Shown: piece after piece, positions 59,501 to 64,000 of the stretch
How the letters are laid out: each line of letters begins with the position of its first letter
Numbering within the stretch: position 1 is the first letter of the stretch
Source of the DNA: Hippasteria phrygiana
Lineage: Eukaryota > Echinodermata > Asteroidea > Valvatida > Goniasteridae
DNA length: 64,000 nucleotides
Assembly (NCBI GenBank): GCA_037893225.1
Contig: JAZGUH010000541.1
Coordinates: forward strand, 434,001-498,000
Reading direction: 5' to 3'
Translations under genes and position numbers: made by a program
Notes under the pieces: model-generated
What the model was told of the DNA's origin: nothing
The model's input: only the letters and a program-made list of their open reading frames with translations
Database searches by the model: none

Positions 59501-62241
59501 CAGTGCCTTCCAAAAACTACTTTAACACCTCATTAATGGAACAGGTAACAACCGGGGTGTTTTCCACTAAACATATAACAAAACTGATGTTGTGTAACAT
59601 TTGAAAAAAGAATTCCATTGAATGTGTACAACCTCCGTAATACCGTACTGATACCAACTGAGCTATCTTGCCCTATATGGTGGTCTCCCAAATTATAAAG
59701 TTATATCCTCATTGAGTGATCCCCACAATGTTGTTTCCAAGGTCGTATCGTAAAATTGGGTGTGATCCCCGGCTATACGGCATTCAGGGTTTATGACTTC
59801 TGACTAGCGCCCACCCGAACAAAGACACTGACAATTTGGGAGACCGCCAACATAGGGCAAGATAGCTCAGTGTTGGTAGAGCCCCAGTAGGGCACTCTGC
59901 TCCTGCTAGTTTTCTTTGTTCTATTAAAAAAACAACCAATAGGATAAGACAGCTTTCCCCACGTCCAAGCCCCCCCCCCCCCCCAACCCAAAAAAATAAA
60001 TGAAATCTGAAACTTGGGGTCTAGAATTTAGTCATGCTTGATCTGAGAAAGATACCCACCTGTGTAATCATGTGCAGGAAAGAGGGGAGTATCTGGCGGC
60101 ATTGACAGGATCTTTTGGTGCACGGACTCGTAGAGAGTTTCACAGCAACCTGCAACGATGGCAAAACACAGATCCATGGGTGAGGAATCACGTGAACGAT
60201 ACAGGCAGGCTGTAATGTGGTTATGATGCTGACATGGTTACATATTTGGTGCAAACACAGAAGCTAATGGCATTCGAGAAAAGTACAAAAAATAGTTTAA
60301 CATGTTTGTTGTAAATTTCATGGCCCAATTTCATGGCCCAATTTCATAGCGCTGTTTAACACACGATTTTCTGCTAACGGAAGCCTCGCCCATTTCATAG
60401 AGACTGTAAGCAGTATGCACAGCGAAGAGCCTGCTAACTTCGGAAGCAGGATTTGCTTAAATTAGTGACGCAACAATATAAATCTCCATGCACGCGCAAG
60501 CATTAGTGCGACTTGGCCATGAAATACGCTGATGCTTAAGCAAATTTTCCTGCTATAGTTAGCACAACTTTTCTGCTTACCTTTAAGCAGCGCTATGAAA
60601 TTGGGCCCTAGGGCAAATTTCATAGCGCTGTTAAGCACAAAAATTTGCTTAGCATGAAAATATCTTGCTTTAGTAAAAACAGGTTACCAGCCAAAAGTCC
60701 ATGTAATTTTCATGCTAAGCAAACAACAGCTGAATGCCAGTCAAAAGCAATATTCCACACATGGAAATCTGGTTGGTAATCCAGTTTTTATCAAGGAAGC
60801 ATTTTTGCATGCTAAGCAAATTTTTGTGCTTAACAGCTTTATGAAATTGGCCCTGGTATGAGACAAAGCATTGCTCAAAAGTGGCTCAGGCAATGCTGCT
60901 TGCATGCCCAAGCCCTGTAAAATGGAGGAATGGCCCTTTATTACCCCTAATTAAACCCCCTAGGCATTAAGGAAGCTTCCTCAACCTGTCAAAATCCAAC
61001 ACTGTGCAGTATACCTATGGCACATTCTTTGGACTTTAGACAAATTGGGCCATATATCTCCATGTAAAGTAATAGTGCCAAGGCCCTGCAGTACTATGAA
61101 CCCATCAAAACTTGACAAAACCTGCTGTTGGATTTTGCAAGGCTTGGGGTAGTTAGAGTTAAAGCAACAAGAACATGTTAAACCCTCTATGATCAAGCCA
61201 CTTGTATTGAGGAGTTATTGTACACTGTATCAATCAAAATCCACTGACTGTATTTGATTGATTGATTAATAACCCTCCTACTATTTAAAAGGTCAAAATC
61301 AGTCAAAATTGTCTTCCACCCCCCCTGCTATACTTTTACACAGACATGATCAGATTACATGTGGTTTTGTACTATGGCAGGATTGGAGGGTCAAAAACAA
61401 TCACCTTCACTGATTTTGACCCATACAACAAATGGCTCAGAATGTATGTTTGCATAGGAGGGTTTTAATGTGTACTGGATGCAAAGATGTTTAGTTTAGT
61501 CTCCTGCCAGCAATTGAATCTGGCATGTTTACTGTGGAAGTGCCGTGGCCTAGTGGTTTGGAGCATTTAATTTGTTGTCTACGGGTAATTCTGCAAGTTG
61601 TGGGTTTGAGCCCAGTCCTGGGCCATAGCACTTAATATGGGTAGAGGCATTATTAATGCCTTGCAGTGGACTAGTTACCCATCCCGACCCTATTCATACT
61701 GTGAAGAGATCATATTATCTTGTCTTGTTTCAGTGTGATAGTGGCTGGTTCTTCCACACTTTCCTCTGTAGCCCACACCTCGAGTGGCCCTTGGCCTTGT
61801 GATGGGCGACTTGCATAAATATATTTTTAAAGTAGGTGTTTGACCGGAAGCAGTACTATGAGCACCATTACTTTAAAACCCTCCTATGCAAACATACATT
61901 CTGAGCCATGTTGTTGTATGGGTCAAAATCAGTCAAGGTGATTGTTTTTGACCCTCCTGCCATAGTACAAAACCACATGTAATCTGATCATGTCTGTGTA
62001 AAAGTATAGCAGGGCAGGTGGAAAGAAATTTTGACTGATTTTGACCTTTTAAATAGTAGGAGGGTTAAAGACTTGACGACAGTTTTCTAGCAAATACCCC
62101 ACCTTCTTGAAAGTCCGTCCTGCCACAACCCCTGATGAGCAGTGCATCTCCAGTGAACGCCAGGACTGGTCTGCCGTTATGATGTAAGACGAAAGTCATG
62201 CAGCCGTTAGTATGGCCAGGGGTTGACAGAACGCCCAGCGC
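48276..62241 (-). CDS. ETHE1: ETHE1 persulfide dioxygenase, last four coding exons
   Basis: ETHE1 is a mitochondrial iron enzyme that oxidises glutathione persulfide in hydrogen sulfide breakdown. The exons 62241-62103, 60149-60060, 56876-56760 and 48334-48276 join with matching phases (1, 1, 1) and GT-AG ends to give 134 residues, about half of a roughly 250-residue protein. Seen in order: STPGHTNGC and [17 protein letters not shown], with two of the three iron ligands (His, Asp) and the Arg region; [41 protein letters not shown]; then LPANMVCG and a stop. The missing N-terminal half, with the HxHxDH motif and the mitochondrial presequence, must lie right of the window. None was found up to 64000. 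The final intron is 8.4 kb and full of repeats. Confidence 0.85.
48808..48827. repeat. (AAT)n microsatellite
   Basis: About six to seven perfect aat units followed by agtttattcag, the usual tail-like sequence found next to degraded retroelements. Confidence 0.8.
49141..49351. mobile_element. hAT-like foldback MITE with exact target duplication
   Basis: Ends agtgatgtagtcgagacc and ggtctcgactacatcact are exact inverses. The flanking gttgggatc (49132-49140 and 49352-49360) is an exact 8-9 bp duplication. The core gaatgc and ttcatttgaatagctt is shared with 20888-21133. The 8-bp duplication suggests hAT-type mobilisation. Confidence 0.85.
50530..50563. repeat. Homopolymer of 34 C
   Basis: An uninterrupted C run follows tggtaagtg. 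Length may be imprecise because such runs sequence poorly. Confidence 0.8.
50709..51154 (-). mobile_element. MITE family B, full-length inverse copy
   Basis: It matches 54271-54716 in inverse along its length: ends taaatgtagtatacatcatt and gtacctttaa, a central hairpin around ggttccctgacc, and ccaacaatcgttggaaaac. Its ends are short inverted repeats. Confidence 0.8.
51560..51783 (+). mobile_element. MITE family B, 5'-truncated copy
   Basis: It begins at the central tagtctggttccctgacc hairpin and runs to the family end (gcaaatattaccttta). A LINE fragment follows about 50 bp later. Confidence 0.7.
51835..52550 (+). pseudogene. 5'-truncated LINE fragment, reverse transcriptase C-terminal region
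   Basis: Broken frames read [39 protein letters not shown], then after a stop [20 protein letters not shown] and [25 protein letters not shown]. These belong to the region after the reverse transcriptase domain of LINEs such as CR1/L2/Jockey. The wording differs from the LINE at 34.7-39.6 kb, so it is another family. The 3' end is an A-rich aataataataattat tail. Confidence 0.75.
52683..52870 (-). mobile_element. MITE family A, copy 4
   Basis: It starts cacgatatggggcagagg and ends tttgctccatatcg, with family words inverted (ccatatacactctccagact, attcctgagattccggg). Two C runs, at 52711-52728 and 52775-52792, have expanded here. Confidence 0.75.
53335..53475 (+). repeat. G-rich minisatellite, 21-bp unit
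   Basis: About five units of cttggggaggagggggaggg plus one G. Each contains several runs of three or more G, so the plus strand could form G-quadruplexes. The 7-codon period gives GLGRRGR-type peptides that are not evidence of a gene. Confidence 0.85.
54271..54716 (+). mobile_element. MITE family B, full-length copy
   Basis: 446 bp with ends ttaaaggtaatatacatc and gatgtattctacctttaa, imperfect inverted repeats. The centre has an inverted repeat around ggttccctgacc and gggtcagggaac. Other copies lie at 40787, 50709, 51560, 57320 (fragment) and 59225. Confidence 0.8.
55781..55891 (-). pseudogene. Decayed THAP zinc-finger start
   Basis: The minus strand reads [20 protein letters not shown], then [17 protein letters not shown]. 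This is the usual first exon of a THAP domain, except that the start codon is ATA and the second zinc-binding Cys is Phe. No Cys-x2-His part follows. It is probably a dead copy. It is a different sequence from the THAP fragment at 40 kb. Confidence 0.6.
56760..56876 (-). CDS. ETHE1: ETHE1 exon, C-terminal helical part
   Basis: 117 bp, acceptor GGATTTGTAG, phase 1 in and out. It encodes [20 protein letters not shown], then [17 protein letters not shown], matching the human STVEEERTLNPRLT and NLNLPKPQQI segments. The donor GTTTGT is weak, but its position is fixed by the next exon completing an Asp codon. Confidence 0.85.
56935..57215 (+). mobile_element. tRNA-derived SINE
   Basis: An A-box-like tggcctggtgg and a B box ggttcgagacc stand at tRNA spacing. 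They are followed by the body ccttgagcaagacactttgt, aaatgggtacctgtgag and ccccggggagttg. This body is typical of marine invertebrate tRNA SINEs. Confidence 0.75.
57216..58551. other. ETHE1 intron, no gene recognised
   Basis: It holds a family B fragment at about 57300-57400, a (taggtagg) microsatellite at about 57433-57448, and acatgtacatgt-rich palindromic DNA at 58200-58350. Confidence 0.5.
58552..58733 (+). repeat. Repeat family F, copy 2
   Basis: Matches 41879-42107 in inverse, with shared words tgactgcacaa-like, ataatccaacaatggattga, tcatccggcctggtg and gtacgcaaggggttaa. Confidence 0.65.
59225..59450 (-). mobile_element. MITE family B, truncated inverse copy
   Basis: It carries caatcgttggaaaacgatat, ccacttttcttg, cacacctggtgccatcattt and tcgtaataattcggt, matching the first half of family B in inverse. 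Confidence 0.7.
59755..59905 (+). mobile_element. tRNA-derived SINE, second copy of the 1.6-kb family
   Basis: ggctatacggcattcagggt, then gggcaagatagctcagtgtt, with the same order as 1640-1815. The B box is lost or degraded. Confidence 0.55.
60060..60149 (-). CDS. ETHE1: ETHE1 exon with PAHDY
   Basis: 90 bp, acceptor CGTTGCAG, donor GTGGGT, phase 1 in and out. It encodes [20 protein letters not shown] and [11 protein letters not shown], equivalent to the human CAKTLYHSVHEKI and YPAHDYHG blocks. Confidence 0.88.
60335..60607. repeat. Foldback element with tttcatagcgctg ends
   Basis: The ends ggcccaatttcatagcgctg and cagcgctatgaaattgggcc are inverted repeats 273 bp apart. Internally ctgctaac and ttgcttaa words are mirrored. 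Confidence 0.75.
60611..60854. repeat. Adjacent foldback element of a related family
   Basis: The ends gggcaaatttcatagcgctg and agctttatgaaattggccc bound arms of about 60 bp with aaaaatttgcttagcatg. It starts 4 bp after the preceding element. A partial copy lies at 16275-16373. Confidence 0.75.
61271..62067. repeat. Inverted repeat with ~200-bp arms around a SINE
   Basis: Arms 61271-61471 and 61872-62067 are inverted copies with few differences: ccctcctactatttaaaagg at one end, gcataggagggtttta at the other. The 400-bp spacer contains a SINE. The right arm ends 36 bp from an ETHE1 exon. Confidence 0.85.
61538..61830 (+). mobile_element. tRNA-derived SINE
   Basis: A box tggcctagtgg and near-B box ggtttgagccc at tRNA spacing, followed by a body unlike that at 56935 beyond the tRNA part. 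It lies between the arms of the large inverted repeat. Confidence 0.65.
62103..62241 (-). CDS. ETHE1: ETHE1 exon with PGHT and [15 protein letters not shown]
   Basis: 139 bp, acceptor ACTTGTAG, donor GTGGGG, phase 0 in and phase 1 out. It encodes [20 protein letters not shown], then [19 protein letters not shown]. The His and Asp iron ligands of ETHE1 are present. An inverted-repeat arm ends 36 bp away at 62067. Confidence 0.9.
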
Positions 62242-64000
62242 CTACAAGTATGAGAAAAAAACTAAAACCTGAATACAATGCATAACATTCTAGTGGGAAA
62301 ATAGGTGCTAAACATTCAGGGAGATATTTGCTACTGCTGTAATCTATCTTTATCACCCAAAACATTCAGTTGTGATATCATGTGCAAAAACCACATGCTC
62401 AAAGGGCAAGTTCCCCCCAAAAAACAAACAATTAATAAATAAATATATTAATTAATAAATAAATAAATGAAAATAAAAAATCTGATCTTTTTCCTCATGT
62501 TAATGTCATCATCAATTTCCCTAGACAAAATAAGGCTGCAATAATAAACAATAGATCTCTCTCATAGGACGCCATCTTCGTAGGAAAATTACAACTGCGT
62601 GTTCAAGGCCATCAGGTGCGTGTGTACAGGTTCTGTATATATATCTCCGAGGACAAGAGGAGAAAGGAAATACAAAGAAACCTTTCAGTCCTCGCAAGTC
62701 AAGTCTTTAGTTGAAATCGGTCCTCGCAAGTACAAATACGTGATTAGTCAAGGGGGTTGGGTTATATTAAAGGAACAATAGGCAACACAAAGCATTGTCC
62801 TCGGAAGTATTGGGAAAGTACGACTGTGTGTGCGCGCAGTGTGCAAAATATTCTAAACAACGCATGTTTCTTGAAATTTCTTCGAAATACGGCGCAGCCG
62901 ATCGCGATGCGCACTACGAAAATTTGACGCCCAAAATGCCGATGCACATGGCAATCTGTAGGAAGTGACGTCATTAATTGAGAGAGACCTATATAGGCTT
63001 GTATCAACACACACAGCAGGAAAGTGTAAGGCCTAATAGGTCTGTCTGTATTTGTGAATGGCCAGAGAGATAACAATTGGCTTCCAACAAAACAGCTCAA
63101 GACATGTAGACTGCACTTTGCTCCTATGTACCATGCACATGTATGAGTCATTCTATAAATTTGTGTGACATTTTTGGTGTGCCCGTTACAAAGTGACATC
63201 TATTTAAGATTTTGCAATTCCGGACACATTCTTTAACACATTAGAGTGATAATGTAAAGCAAATTACTTGCCAAACAAAAAATAGTGTAAAGTCAATTTT
63301 AATGACACTTGATGGAAATTACAAAGGTCAGGTGTAACAGGGACACCAAAAGACTTTTGGACCCCAAATTTATGGAATGACCCGTATACAAGGGCGTTAT
63401 ATTCAGATTGTGTTATGGGTGGTGTTATTAGCCCCTCCTATGCTAGAACTGGTGATGACCAGTTCTAAGACGTCGGGAACAAGTGAATAAAAGAAGCCAC
63501 CAACAGAAAAGTTCTAAAGAGTTGGAGTCCTGGCATATTGTGCATCATTCACTGCAAATCTAGTTGCATGCCCTCTTTGAGATGCTTCTTTAGATCTTTC
63601 GATCCAGATTCTATTTGACTGTCTATTTCAAATTTGTGCTCACTCTCAAACCAAGTTATATTTATCTGCAAAATTCTCTATAATGTTCTCAAATACCCTG
63701 GACCCTAAAGCAATGAAAACAATGTTAAATTTAAGTCTAATTCAAATCTGTTCCCACTCTAAAACCAAGTTATATTTGGATATGGAAACAGTAAGCAGTG
63801 AGCACAGCGAAGAGCTTGCTAACTGCTGACACAAACTTTGCTTAAAACTGTACAGTGGAACGCCGCTATAACGAACACCATCCTTGGCTCCCAAATTTTG
63901 TGTACAAAACTTACTGAACAATGGAAGGCCGCAGCTTTATGTTGAAGAGGGACAGGTGGCTATTATTTCCCCAAGGAATAGAAGGGAAAAGCCAACTGTT
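62242..64000. other. Upstream ETHE1 intron, no exon recognised
   Basis: It contains an aaataaataaa-rich tract at 62430-62470, repeat family G copy 2 at 62619-62835 (inverse of 30863-31075), and a short gtaagcagtgagcacagcg piece at 63790 shared with 60400. No THCHADH-coding exon was found. Confidence 0.5.

Noticed and set aside
62762..63199. 145-codon minus frame upstream of the ETHE1 exons
   Set aside because: Overlaps a dispersed repeat (family G) and has no ETHE1 similarity.

Overview
This looks like nuclear DNA of an animal, most likely a marine invertebrate deuterostome such as an echinoderm. The evidence is split genes with GT-AG introns and conserved phases, an ITIH-type VIT-VWA gene, a rhodopsin-type GPCR, an ETHE1 gene, LINE and Crypton-like protein remnants, and dense families of short inverted-repeat elements and tRNA-derived SINEs. 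The species assignment is inference. There are no bacterial-style operons, and most of the window is introns and repeats.

Layout. (1) 124-380 (+) is an exon-like piece of a Crypton-type (tyrosine recombinase related) protein. (2) 14308 down to 3461 (-) holds an inter-alpha-trypsin-inhibitor heavy chain-like gene: a signal peptide exon, part of a VIT domain, and a VWA domain with an intact MIDAS motif. Its C-terminal exons are not seen. The exon that should be second, the start of the VIT domain, was not found in its expected intron. An exon of exactly the right content and phases lies instead at 2755-2586, past the last recognised exon. (3) 23547-42938 (+) is a two-exon rhodopsin-family GPCR whose 18 kb intron separates TM1-6 from TM7. 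That intron holds two minisatellites, an almost complete CR1/L2-type LINE (34.7-39.6 kb), a THAP-domain relic and several inverted-repeat elements. (4) 62241 down to 48276 (-) holds the last four coding exons of ETHE1 (mitochondrial persulfide dioxygenase). They are all short and are joined here by phase and family similarity. The 5' exons lie beyond the right edge.

The three host genes show no sign of acting together: one is secreted, one sits in the plasma membrane and one is mitochondrial. ITIH and the GPCR are divergent, about 9 kb apart. The ETHE1 3' end lies about 5 kb from the GPCR 3' end, and the two are convergent.

The repeats are the most striking part. They include a 240-bp near-perfect palindrome and a foldback element, each just inside an ITIH splice donor. 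Elements are nested two and three deep at 40.8-41.8 and 43.5-44.5 kb. A 0.65-kb foldback element still carries the C-terminus of a transposase. An 11-bp minisatellite is divided into two homogenised blocks by a single-base variant. I found no convincing new functional system. The best leads are the displaced ITIH exon, the atypical GPCR and the element structures.
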